Assembly: GCA_965246995.1 (NCBI GenBank)
Contig: OZ252008.1
Location: 3,224,001-3,288,000, forward strand
Direction: 5' to 3'
Source of the DNA: VXRJ01 sp965246995
Lineage (GTDB): Bacteria; Acidobacteriota; Vicinamibacteria; Vicinamibacterales; UBA8438
DNA length: 64,000 bases
Part shown: piece by piece, positions 17,568-25,788 of the stretch
How the letters are laid out: each line of letters starts with the position of its first letter
Position numbering within the stretch: position 1 is the stretch's first letter
Program-made: the position numbers and the translations under genes
Notes under the pieces: generated by a model
Told to the model about the DNA's origin: nothing
The model's database searches: none
The model's input: the letters and a program-made list of their open reading frames with translations, nothing else

Positions 17568-18373
17568 ACGCGCGCGTACCCCTTCCGCCAGTCACGGCCA
17601 TAACCCGCCACGTAGTCATGATTGACCCGCCCGACCATCTCGCTGGCATGTTCGAGCGCGCGCTGCCAGTCACCGTCCAGCAGTCCCGCGCCGAGCCAGC
17701 CCAGTGCGAGCAGATCGACAAGTTCTTCGTCGTTCAACGTGCCGATCATCTCGACGAGTCGCCTAAAGGACGGAGAATCCACAATCAGGTTCTGGTTCTC
17801 CGGCGTCAACGCAACCAGACGTTCAGGCTCGCCGCGCAGGGAAGTGACAACGTGTTGTGACGTGGCGGCGAACACTTCGTAGGCGGCACTCAGCGCCTCG
17901 ACCTTGTCCCGACTGATGACCAGGGTGGTCGCCGCCGTCGCGATCATGTCCGCGACCCCGGGTGCCCCGATGTAGAGGACATCAACGTTCGGCAAGTGCC
18001 CGGCGGCCTTGTGGACGAACCGCTTGTCGGCCGTGACCAGCACCGGCGCCATGGCCTCGGCACACGCCAAGTAGAGACAGTCGTAGACCGGATGGTCGAT
18101 TTCGGCGGCCAACTGTGCGGCGCGACCGACGAGCTGGCCATCGGGATGGAGCGTGACAATATCGGGGAGGCTGGCCAGCTCGTCGAAGTGCGGCTTCGTG
18201 TCCTCAATCTCGCCCCTGCGGGCCTTCTTCCAGATGGTATTCGTGAACTCCGCGAGCAGAATCTCGGGAGCGTACAGACGGAGCCTGGGGGCCAGCAACC
18301 GGCGTGCTTCCTCGGCCAGCGGCTCTGCCACGAACCACTTGACGATGATGCTGGCGTCGACGGTCAGATTCAC
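17546..18373 (-). CDS. PIN-domain toxin with added C-terminal domain (DUF3775-like)
   Basis: The 275-residue protein is about twice the length of a usual PIN toxin. Residues 1-135 are the PIN ribonuclease, with acidic residues in LTVDASIIVKWF, LLAEFTNTIW, YDCLYLACAE and VTADKRFV. After a linker (about 136-150), residues 150-275 form a second, mostly helical domain with DSPSFRRLVEMIGTLNDEEL and LLALGWLGAGLLDGDW, which resembles DUF3775. GTG at 18373 overlaps the antitoxin stop by 4 bp (GTGA). The extra domain might add substrate binding or control; that is inference. A read-through fusion of two genes is an alternative origin. Confidence 0.75.
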   Translation of the reverse strand: MNLTVDASIIVKWFVAEPLAEEARRLLAPRLRLYAPEILLAEFTNTIWKKARRGEIEDTKPHFDELASLPDIVTLHPDGQLVGRAAQLAAEIDHPVYDCLYLACAEAMAPVLVTADKRFVHKAAGHLPNVDVLYIGAPGVADMIATAATTLVISRDKVEALSAAYEVFAATSQHVVTSLRGEPERLVALTPENQNLIVDSPSFRRLVEMIGTLNDEELVDLLALGWLGAGLLDGDWQRALEHASEMVGRVNHDYVAGYGRDWRKGYARVSRLTRL

Positions 18374-18606
18374 CGGTCCCGATCGGCCCGCAACAGGGTG
18401 ACGCTGTCGGCCTGGGGCCTACCCGCAGTTCCGGATGCGAGCTGTTGCGTCCGCTCTCGAAATCCGGCCAAGCGGGAACGGCGATCTACCTGCTCCGTCA
18501 ACACGTGGCGAACCTCGCCCTCCAGCGAACGCTGATTCGCCTTCGCCTGAGCCTTGAGCCGGTCGATGATCCGATCGTCGAGGTTACGAATGGTCAGACT
18601 GCCCAT
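18370..18606 (-). CDS. FitA-like ribbon-helix-helix antitoxin
   Basis: The 78-residue protein starts at ATG 18606, MGSLTIRNLDDRIIDRLKAQ, the signature of FitA/Arc-type antitoxins that pair with PIN toxins. The strand (SLTIRNL) is followed by two helices (IIDRLKAQAKANQRSLEGEV). The C-terminal arm (FRERTQQLASGTAGRPQ) would contact the toxin. It precedes the PIN fusion gene with a 4-bp overlap, so they form one operon. An 18-bp palindrome lies just upstream. Confidence 0.9.
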   Translation of the reverse strand: MGSLTIRNLDDRIIDRLKAQAKANQRSLEGEVRHVLTEQVDRRSRLAGFRERTQQLASGTAGRPQADSVTLLRADRDR

Positions 18607-18616
18607 GACACCCCCC

Positions 18617-18647
18617 GCTAGCATGAACCCATTATGCTAGCATAATG
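18617..18647 (-). promoter_or_regulatory. Palindromic operator of the PIN-fusion toxin operon
   Basis: A perfect 18-bp palindrome CATTATGCTAGCATAATG occupies 18630-18647. Its core GCTAGCAT recurs at 18617-18624, 19 bp closer to the antitoxin start, so two sites lie side by side. The stretch is AT-rich in an otherwise GC-rich region. It fits a ribbon-helix-helix autoregulatory operator overlapping the promoter. The palindrome also contains CTAG, the tetranucleotide used by mobile elements in this window. Confidence 0.7.
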
Positions 18648-18694
18648 ACCTCAACGAAGCCGCCGCTTCGCCAGGTGCAAGGACCCGCGCGCCG

Positions 18695-19609
18695 CTACAC
18701 TGGGTAAGGGACGCCGGTGAGTTGTTCGGAGACGGTCCAGAGGCGACGGGCGATGGCCTCGTCATGGCTCTCGGGCGTGGATCGGACCAGGACCGGCGGG
18801 CCGGCGTACTCGCTGCGACTGGACGGGCCGTAGTACTGGCCGCCGGTCACCTCCGGATCGGTCGCAGCCCGGACGGTGGGAAGGGCGCCGGACGCCGGCG
18901 AGTGGGTCCTCCACCGGATCGCCAGCATCGCCAGGGCCAGCAACCAGCGGGGAAAATGGCGCCCGAGGTCGGTCGGGGTGACGCCGGGGTGACAGGCAAC
19001 GGCGATGACGGATGCGCCGGACGCGTCGAGGCGGCGCTGCAGCTCGTAGGTGAACAGCAGGTTGGCGAGCTTGCTCATGGCGTAGCGGTCCATGCGGCTG
19101 TAGCCCTGTGCGGCATCGAGATCGTCAAAAGCAATCCGGCCGGACCGGTGGGCGATACTGCTCACCGTCACCACCCGGGCGCCGGGCGTTGCGCGCAGCG
19201 TCGGCAGCAGACACCCCGTCAGCGCAAAGTGGCCCAAGTGGTTCACGCCGAACTGGGACTCGAAGCCCTCGGCCGTCACCGTCCTGGGCGGTCCCATGAT
19301 CCCGGCGTTGTTGATCAACCGGTCGAGACGCGGTTCGGCCCTCACCTGCTCGGCGGCACGGTGCACGGAGGCGAGCGCGCCCAGGTCCAGTTCGACGAGT
19401 TCCAGGTGGGCCGACGCGTGGGCGCCGCTGATCCGGTCCGCCGCCGCCTCCCCCTTCGCCCGTGATCGGCAACCGATCAGGACCCGTGCTCCCTTCGCCG
19501 CCAGGAGCTTCGCCGCCTCGAAGCCGATGCCACTGGTGGCGCCGGTGATGAAGATCGTCTTGCCGGTCTGATCCGGAACCCGTTCAGCTGTCCAGGGGTT
19601 CGCAGTCAT
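18695..19609 (-). CDS. Short-chain dehydrogenase/reductase
   Basis: The 304-residue protein starts at ATG 19609. The Rossmann dinucleotide site is TGATSGIG near residues 23-30, NNAGIMG follows, and the catalytic Ser/Tyr/Lys are in VVTVSSIAHRSG and YAMSKLANLL. IGCRSRAKGEAA after the second strand suggests NADP preference. It resembles the retinol dehydrogenase/WW-domain oxidoreductase-like subgroup, which reduces or oxidises small carbonyls and alcohols. The substrate cannot be read. It is divergent from the sugar dehydrogenase fusion at 19684 across 74 bp. Confidence 0.92.
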   Translation of the reverse strand: MTANPWTAERVPDQTGKTIFITGATSGIGFEAAKLLAAKGARVLIGCRSRAKGEAAADRISGAHASAHLELVELDLGALASVHRAAEQVRAEPRLDRLINNAGIMGPPRTVTAEGFESQFGVNHLGHFALTGCLLPTLRATPGARVVTVSSIAHRSGRIAFDDLDAAQGYSRMDRYAMSKLANLLFTYELQRRLDASGASVIAVACHPGVTPTDLGRHFPRWLLALAMLAIRWRTHSPASGALPTVRAATDPEVTGGQYYGPSSRSEYAGPPVLVRSTPESHDEAIARRLWTVSEQLTGVPYPV

Positions 19610-19683
19610 CCGCGCGCAGAGCATACCGTAGCGCCCCCCTCCCTGTTCCGGTAGAGTTGTGGCTCGTCATCCCGGAGGAACCG

Positions 19684-22086
19684 ATGAGTTGGACCAGCCC
19701 GTTCCACCGTACCGCTGCCGCCGGCCTCGTCCTGGCGTCCGCGGCCTTCCTGCTCCACGCCGGGGTGACGGCGCAGAACCGGACCGGCGCCTCGGCGCTG
19801 CGGGGCGTACCGGCCCTGCCCCCGCCCGAGCGCCCGGTGGTGCTCTACACCGCCGAACAGCCGCGGATCCGGGTCGTGCCCGTCGTGACCGGGCTTGACC
19901 ACCCCTGGGGGTTGGCGTTCCGGCAAAACGGCGACATCCTGGTGACCGAGCGTGACCTGGGAACGTTGCGTGTGATCCGCAACGGCCAACTGCTCGACCG
20001 CGACATCCCCGGCGTGCCAGAGGTATTCACAGGCGTCCGGCTCGCGGGCCTGATGGATGTCGCCGTCCACCCGGAAGACGACACAGTGGTCTACCTCACC
20101 TACTCCAAGGCAGAGGAACGCGACGGACGGCAGGGCGCCACCGTAGCGCTTGCGCGCGGCCGTCTCGACGCGGGCGCCGGCGCCCTCACCGAAGTGCGCG
20201 ACATCTTCGTCGCCGACGGCTGGGGAGGCGGCATCGCCGCATCACGGCTCCACTGGGCGCCGGACGACAAGCTCTTCATGACGGTAGGCGGCGCGTTCGA
20301 GTTTGCCGGCACCGGGGAGTACGCCCAGGACGGCACGACGCACTTCGGCAAGCTGCTCCGGCTGAACGATGACGGCACGGCGCCGGAGGACAATCCGTTC
20401 GTTGGCGAACCCGACTACCACCCCGAAATCTGGTCGATGGGCCACCGCAACCAGATCGGCCTCGCCTTCCATCCGGAGACGGGCGAACTCTGGGCGACGG
20501 AACACGGCGTGCAGGGAGGCGACGAGGCGAACATCATTCAGCCGGGCGGAAACTATGGCTGGCCGCTCGCCTCCTACAGCCGGACGTACGGCGGCCGGCC
20601 CATCACGGACACGCCGTGGAGCCCGGAATTCATCGGGCCGCACGTCATGTGGTGGCCGTCGATCGCGCCGTCGGGCCTCGTGTTCTACACGGGCGAGCAC
20701 TTCCCCGCCTGGCGGGGGAACCTCTTCGTCGGCTCGATGATGGTGGGCCGGATGCAGCACACCGGCCACCTCGAGCGGATCGTCTTCAACCGGCAGGGCC
20801 AGGAAATCCGGCGCGAATGGCTCCTGATGGAGCTGAAGCAGCGGGTCCGTGAGGTGCAGCAGGGGCCGGACGGCTACCTCTACGTGCTGACCGAGGAGGA
20901 CAACGGCGCGCTGCTCCGGATTGAACCGGCCCGTGCCGTCACCGAGGCGCCCGGCATCGTCATCCCGGCCGTCCGGGTGGCCGACGCGCGGGTCCCACCG
21001 ATGCCGGCCGGTGAGACGACCGCCGCGCGGCAGACCATCCTCGACCGTTACGCCGGCCAGGGCCACTCGGAGAACGCGCTCCGGACGCTCGCGCGGATCC
21101 CGGGGCTTGCCGATCGGGTCTTCCCGCTGCGCGACTACATCGCCAACCGGTCGACCGTCCCCGAACGAGACCGCGCCATCCTGATGCTGCGGACCGGCTG
21201 GCTGGCGCAGAGCGCAAACGTCTGGGCGAACGTGGCGCGCCGCGCCACCGACGCCGGCCTGACAACCGAGGAGGTGCGCCGCGTCGCCGAGGGGCCGGGC
21301 GATGCGTGGGGCGAGTTCGACGCGATCCTGGTCGGTCTGGCGGATCAGGTTTTTCGCAACGCGTCGGTCACCGACCGAACCTGGGACGCGCTGGCCGCGC
21401 GGTACGACGTCCCGCAGTTGATCGATGCCGTCATGACGGTGGGTGACACCGTCCAGGCGAGCATTCTGTACAACTCGCTCGGCATCCAGCCGGACGCGGA
21501 CACGCCGGCCGACGCGCTCATTCCGACGAACGATGTTGGCTATAGCGTTGTCGTGCCGGATCCCGAACCGCCGCTCAGCGCACCGCGGATCGAACCGCTG
21601 CCGGGCGACGATCTGCGTGTCCGGCGGACGTTCTCGCGCAGCCCCGACATGGCCGAGGCCCGAAGCCGGTACCCCGGTTACCTGCTCAACCCGGACCAGT
21701 CGCGCCTGGCCCCGCACGATCGGGAGCTGGTGATCCTTCGAATGGGCTGGAACTCCAGCTCGGTCTATGAATGGGCAAAGCATGTCGGCAGCGTCGGCCG
21801 GGCGCGCGACCATGGCCTCGATCCGGTCTGGATTGCGGAGGGCCGTGATCAGACAGGCTGGAACGCGCACGAGCTGGCCCTGATCGATGCCGCCAACGAG
21901 ATGTTCCGGGATTCCATGATCTCGGACGAGACCTGGGCGGCGCTCTCCGGGCAGTACGACGCGCACCAGTTGATGAGCGTTGCGCTGACCGGCGCGCGTT
22001 ACCGGATGGTCTCGCTGGCCCTCAACGCCTTCGGCGTGCAGCCGCGCGACGACGACGAACGCTTCCCCGTGCTGGAGGGCTACTGA
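19684..22086 (+). CDS. PQQ-dependent sugar dehydrogenase fused to two carboxymuconolactone decarboxylase-like domains
   Basis: ATG 19684 follows GGAGGAACC and gives an 800-residue exported protein (signal 1-34). Residues about 55-410 are a six-bladed GSDH-type propeller with GLDHPWGLAFRQNGDILVTE, SMGHRNQIGLAFHPETGELW and GGDEANIIQPGGNYGWP. The rest carries two CMD/AhpD-like helical domains: one near 470-600 (PERDRAILMLRTGWLAQSAN) and one near 640-790 (PHDRELVILRMGWNSSSVYE, HELALIDAANEMFRDSMISD). Neither shows the CxxC of AhpD peroxidases. The first half likely oxidises a sugar-like alcohol; the role of the second half is unknown. It is the first gene of a three-gene run. Confidence 0.88.
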   Translation: MSWTSPFHRTAAAGLVLASAAFLLHAGVTAQNRTGASALRGVPALPPPERPVVLYTAEQPRIRVVPVVTGLDHPWGLAFRQNGDILVTERDLGTLRVIRNGQLLDRDIPGVPEVFTGVRLAGLMDVAVHPEDDTVVYLTYSKAEERDGRQGATVALARGRLDAGAGALTEVRDIFVADGWGGGIAASRLHWAPDDKLFMTVGGAFEFAGTGEYAQDGTTHFGKLLRLNDDGTAPEDNPFVGEPDYHPEIWSMGHRNQIGLAFHPETGELWATEHGVQGGDEANIIQPGGNYGWPLASYSRTYGGRPITDTPWSPEFIGPHVMWWPSIAPSGLVFYTGEHFPAWRGNLFVGSMMVGRMQHTGHLERIVFNRQGQEIRREWLLMELKQRVREVQQGPDGYLYVLTEEDNGALLRIEPARAVTEAPGIVIPAVRVADARVPPMPAGETTAARQTILDRYAGQGHSENALRTLARIPGLADRVFPLRDYIANRSTVPERDRAILMLRTGWLAQSANVWANVARRATDAGLTTEEVRRVAEGPGDAWGEFDAILVGLADQVFRNASVTDRTWDALAARYDVPQLIDAVMTVGDTVQASILYNSLGIQPDADTPADALIPTNDVGYSVVVPDPEPPLSAPRIEPLPGDDLRVRRTFSRSPDMAEARSRYPGYLLNPDQSRLAPHDRELVILRMGWNSSSVYEWAKHVGSVGRARDHGLDPVWIAEGRDQTGWNAHELALIDAANEMFRDSMISDETWAALSGQYDAHQLMSVALTGARYRMVSLALNAFGVQPRDDDERFPVLEGY

Positions 22087-22087
22087 G

Positions 22088-23131
22088 ATGAACCGCAAGC
22101 TGACTTTCGCCGCCAACGCGCTGGTGGGCGCCGCGGTCATCGCGCTGCTGACCGGCGCCGCCGGATGCGGCATGGCATCCGTCGACAGCCAGACGCGCCG
22201 TGCCATGACGACCGAGGAAGACTTCCGCCACGCGATGGAGCAGCTGTCCAACTGGGGACGCTGGGGTGAGGGAGACGGCCTCGGCGCCGCCAATTTCATC
22301 ACGCCCGCCAAGCGAAAGGCGGCGGCGGCGCTCGTCACCGAAGGCATCAGCGTCTCGCTCGCGCACGACATCATTCAGGAACCGGAACTCGAGGGCCAGT
22401 GGTACCTCGATCGCCAGGTGATGAACGTCAGCGAGACCGGCGCCTCGGACCGTTACCAGTACACGGGCACCTACCACGGCGTCATCCACAGCCATCTCGA
22501 TTCGGTTGCCTGCCACGTCATGTTCGAAGGAGTCGGCTACAACGGGATCACGGCGGAGCAGGTGGAAGCGGCGGGCGGCTGCCCGCAGGGGAGCATTCAC
22601 GAGCTGCGCGACGGGATCTTCACGCGCGGGGTGCTGTTCGACGCCACGCTGCTCCCCGGCCTCGATGAAGCCGGCAACGGCTGGGTCGAACCGGGCGCGG
22701 CTATCCGGTACGCCGATCTGGAGGAACTGGAGCGGATTCAGGGCGTCACGGTCGAGGAGGGTGACGTCATCCTGCTCCATACCGGACGCTGGAAGCGCCG
22801 CGCCGCGCTCGGTCCGTGGGATCCGAACGACGAGGGAGTCGCCGGCTATCATGCCGATGTCGCCTACTTCCTGAAGGACCGCGGCGTTGCATTCATCGCC
22901 GCCGACATGTGGAACGACGCCTTCCCGCACGAGTTCTCCGACGCGGTGCGGCTCCCGATTCACCGGCTGGCGCTCGTGTCGCTCGGTGTGAGCATCTTCG
23001 ACAATCTGGATCTCGACGCCGTGGCCGCCGCCGCACGCGAGTTGGGCCGCTACGAGTTCCTCTTTACCGCGGCGCCGCTCCGAATCGAGCGAGGGATGGG
23101 ATCGCCGCTCAACCCGATCGCAACGTTCTAG
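22088..23131 (+). CDS. Secreted cyclase-family hydrolase (kynurenine formamidase-like)
   Basis: The 347-residue protein starts one base after the preceding stop, so translation is coupled. It has a hydrophobic N-terminus with a possible lipid-attachment Cys (ALLTGAAGCGMA). The cyclase fold (PF04199) is shown by HSHLDSVACHV, which supplies the His/Asp/His metal ligands, and by VEEGDVILLHTGRW, AYFLKDRGVAFIAADMWNDA. Such enzymes are metal-dependent amidases or lactonases. Placement next to a sugar-oxidising propeller would fit hydrolysis of a lactone product; this is inference. Confidence 0.85.
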   Translation: MNRKLTFAANALVGAAVIALLTGAAGCGMASVDSQTRRAMTTEEDFRHAMEQLSNWGRWGEGDGLGAANFITPAKRKAAAALVTEGISVSLAHDIIQEPELEGQWYLDRQVMNVSETGASDRYQYTGTYHGVIHSHLDSVACHVMFEGVGYNGITAEQVEAAGGCPQGSIHELRDGIFTRGVLFDATLLPGLDEAGNGWVEPGAAIRYADLEELERIQGVTVEEGDVILLHTGRWKRRAALGPWDPNDEGVAGYHADVAYFLKDRGVAFIAADMWNDAFPHEFSDAVRLPIHRLALVSLGVSIFDNLDLDAVAAAARELGRYEFLFTAAPLRIERGMGSPLNPIATF

Positions 23132-23191
23132 CGGTCCGTGGTGTCACCGCGGGCTGCCCGCCCCGGCGATCCGTCGGAAGGAGAAGAACCT

Positions 23192-24745
23192 GTGCGTTCT
23201 CATCGGTCGCTGTTCGGCATGGCCACGATGCTGGCGCTCCTCGCCGCGGCCGCGATCGCCCTGCCCGCACCCGCGGGTGCGCAGTGGTTCCGCGACGGCG
23301 CCCGCGCCCCCGATCAGCCCTGGAGCAAGTCGGAGGGCAACTTCGGCGCGATGCTGCTTCTGTCGAACGAGCCCGACGAGTTTCTGGACAACTGGGTGCA
23401 GCGAACGCCTGGCGTCCGGATCAGCACCACGCGGACGGCCCGCCGCGGCTCGCCGCTCGCGCCGTTCATTCTTTTTGTCGGCTGCATGGAGGATGACCAG
23501 GGCGGCTGTCACGCCTCGTTCGACATCGACGTGAGCAAGCCGGACGGTACGTCGCTCTTCCGCACACCGGATCTTGAACTCTGGCAACGGAAGCCAGCGC
23601 CGGCGGAAGGAACGCTCGGCCTGTCCGTTGGCTACGCAGAGATAGCGGTCGGCGACGACGATCCGCTCGGACGGTACCTGGTGCGCGCCGAGGTGCGTGA
23701 CGAAGTCGCCGGAATCACACTGACGCTCGAGCAGGGCTTCGAGCTCTTCGGCACCGTCGCCACCGTCATTGGGGACGGCATGCCGGGGCTGTCCGACACC
23801 CAGGTGAACAATCCTTACGGCGTCGTGATCGGTCCCGACGGCGCGCTTTATTTCTGCGACCTGGACAACCAGGTAATCCGGCGGCTGGACCTTCGGACCG
23901 GGGTGACCGAGACGATCGCGGGCAACGGTGAACGCGGCTACGGAGGCGACGGCGGTCCCGCCACCGCCGCCATGCTCAACATGCCCCACGAGATTCAGTT
24001 CGACGAGCGGGGCGACCTCTACATCGTCGAGCGCGACAACCACGCGGTCCGGAAGGTGGATATGCAGACCGGCGTCATCACCACCGTTGCCGGCACGGGC
24101 GAAGCCGGCTTCTCGGGTGACGGCGGATCGGCGGATCAGGCGCAGTTGCGTGCACCGCACAGCATTGTCTTCACGCCGGACGGCAAGCTCCTGATCTGCG
24201 ACATCGGCAACCACCGGATCCGCCGGGTCGATCCGGCCACCGGCGCGATCGAGACGTGGGCCGGGACCGGTGAGCGAGAACCGACGCCGGACGGCGCACC
24301 CTTGGCCGGGACACCGCTCAACGGTCCCCGCGCGATGGCCCTCGACCCGGACGGCAACCTTTACCTCGCCTTGCGGGAAGGGAACGCCATCTACCGGATC
24401 GATCTCGCGGCGGAGACGATCCACCATGTCGCCGGCACCGGCGAGCAGGGCTACACCGGCGACGGTGGGCAGGCGCGCGAGGCAACGCTCGCCGGTCCCA
24501 AGGGCCTGGCCTACGCGGCCGGCGGCACCCTCTACGTTGCGGACACCGAGAATCACGTGATCCGCCGGATCAACGTCACGACCGGCATCATTTCGACTGC
24601 CATCGGAACCGGCGAGCGGGGCGACGGTCCCGAACCGGAACCGCGCCGCTGCCGCATGAACCGCCCCCACGGCATCTGGACCGACGAGACGGGCGCCCTC
24701 TACGTCGGCGACAGCGAAGCGCACCGCATCCGGATCCTCAGATAG
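23192..24745 (+). CDS. Secreted NHL-repeat beta-propeller protein
   Basis: The start is GTG 23192, with GGAAGGAG nine bases before; the upstream GTG at 23138 has no such site. The 517-residue protein has a signal peptide (ending AGAQW) and an N-terminal beta-sandwich to about residue 190. Five or more NHL blades follow with the repeat IAGNGERGYGGDGGPATAAM and VAGTGEAGFSGDGG, each preceded by a DLYIVERDNHAVRKVD-type strand. It is the last gene of the three-gene run and overlaps the convergent methyltransferase by 8 bp. No active site is visible; a binding or scaffold role is likely. Confidence 0.88.
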   Translation: MRSHRSLFGMATMLALLAAAAIALPAPAGAQWFRDGARAPDQPWSKSEGNFGAMLLLSNEPDEFLDNWVQRTPGVRISTTRTARRGSPLAPFILFVGCMEDDQGGCHASFDIDVSKPDGTSLFRTPDLELWQRKPAPAEGTLGLSVGYAEIAVGDDDPLGRYLVRAEVRDEVAGITLTLEQGFELFGTVATVIGDGMPGLSDTQVNNPYGVVIGPDGALYFCDLDNQVIRRLDLRTGVTETIAGNGERGYGGDGGPATAAMLNMPHEIQFDERGDLYIVERDNHAVRKVDMQTGVITTVAGTGEAGFSGDGGSADQAQLRAPHSIVFTPDGKLLICDIGNHRIRRVDPATGAIETWAGTGEREPTPDGAPLAGTPLNGPRAMALDPDGNLYLALREGNAIYRIDLAAETIHHVAGTGEQGYTGDGGQAREATLAGPKGLAYAAGGTLYVADTENHVIRRINVTTGIISTAIGTGERGDGPEPEPRRCRMNRPHGIWTDETGALYVGDSEAHRIRILR

Positions 24746-25742
24746 GGTTCCACGCGTCACCCCACGCTGCCTTGCGTGCGGCGCGGAAGGACTCCCGATC
24801 CCGACGCGTGACCACGGCGCGCCCTACGCCATCGCGCTCGCACAGGTGCAACGTCACATGTCCCTTCTCGATCCGGGGACGCCGGAGCACGCGGGCATCG
24901 CACGGATCAGCCGCCTGGCGCGTCACCGCGATGTAGGCGTACTTCTCGTCCTCGTAGCCGAGCGACCCCTGCTTCAGTTGCCGTTGTACGGAGGAACGGT
25001 TCAGCCGCGCTCCGAAGTGGCACCAGTCGTTCGGCGGCAACGGGCAGTCGGCGCCGTGCGGACACGGGGCCGCGACGACGGCGCCCCGGGCGATGAGTTG
25101 CGCGCGCGCCGCCAGGATTCTCGCGGTGCCGGCCGGCGTCCCCGGTTCGACAACAACGAGCGCCCCCGTCGTGACGTCCCACGCGGCATCGATCGCCGGC
25201 CCGCGTCGCCCCTCCGGCAGTTCGTTCAGCACGTACCCGAACAACACGAGATCGTGGGCGCCCAGGGCGCGCACCTCCGCCGCTGCGGCGGACGCCGCCA
25301 GGTCGAACGTCCGCCAACGGGATCGGATCGGTTGCGCGACGGCCGTCCCCTCCAGGAGACGCCCGCCGATTTGCTCCATCGCGCCGTCACGGTCAACCTG
25401 CGTCACCGTGTCCAGGTGCTCATACGTCTCCCAGGCCGACCAGATTCCGGTCCCCGGCCCCGCCCCCAGGTCCAGCAGGCTTCGGGGGTCGAAGTCCGGC
25501 GTGCGGCGGCGCAACTCCGCCAGCACCGCGCGGATCGCCGCGAACGTTGCTGGCACGCGCATCGCGGCGTAGGCGAGCCGATCGATCGTGTCCGTCATCG
25601 CGACGCTGCCGCCTCCATCCCGATAGGCGTTGGTCAGGCGGGTTGCCGACTGGTGCAGAGACGAGACAGGCACGCCATCGATCAGGCGATCGATCGTCTC
25701 GCGCAGGACGATCGAGAGGTCACGGCGGGAGGTCGTCATCAT
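24738..25742 (-). CDS. Rsm22-like rRNA/small-subunit methyltransferase family protein
   Basis: The 334-residue protein starts at ATG 25742 (25739 is possible). The SAM-binding motif SLLDLGAGPGTGIWSAWE is clear, and the methyltransferase core continues with DLVLFGYVLNELPEG. A Cys cluster, CPHGADCPLPPNDWCHFGAR, matches the metal-binding segment of Rsm22 family proteins, which help assemble the small ribosomal subunit. Hence a cytosolic RNA-related role. It is divergent from the patatin gene, and its 3' end overlaps the NHL gene. Confidence 0.88.
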   Translation of the reverse strand: MMTTSRRDLSIVLRETIDRLIDGVPVSSLHQSATRLTNAYRDGGGSVAMTDTIDRLAYAAMRVPATFAAIRAVLAELRRRTPDFDPRSLLDLGAGPGTGIWSAWETYEHLDTVTQVDRDGAMEQIGGRLLEGTAVAQPIRSRWRTFDLAASAAAAEVRALGAHDLVLFGYVLNELPEGRRGPAIDAAWDVTTGALVVVEPGTPAGTARILAARAQLIARGAVVAAPCPHGADCPLPPNDWCHFGARLNRSSVQRQLKQGSLGYEDEKYAYIAVTRQAADPCDARVLRRPRIEKGHVTLHLCERDGVGRAVVTRRDRESFRAARKAAWGDAWNPI

Positions 25743-25788
25743 CGATGGGGAAACGGTGCGAGGACTATACTGAGCCAAGGAGTCCACC

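Noticed and set aside
20242..22374. 710-codon minus-strand frame inside the sugar dehydrogenase fusion
   Set aside because: The plus strand encodes a full propeller and two helical domains with strong motifs; the minus frame has none.
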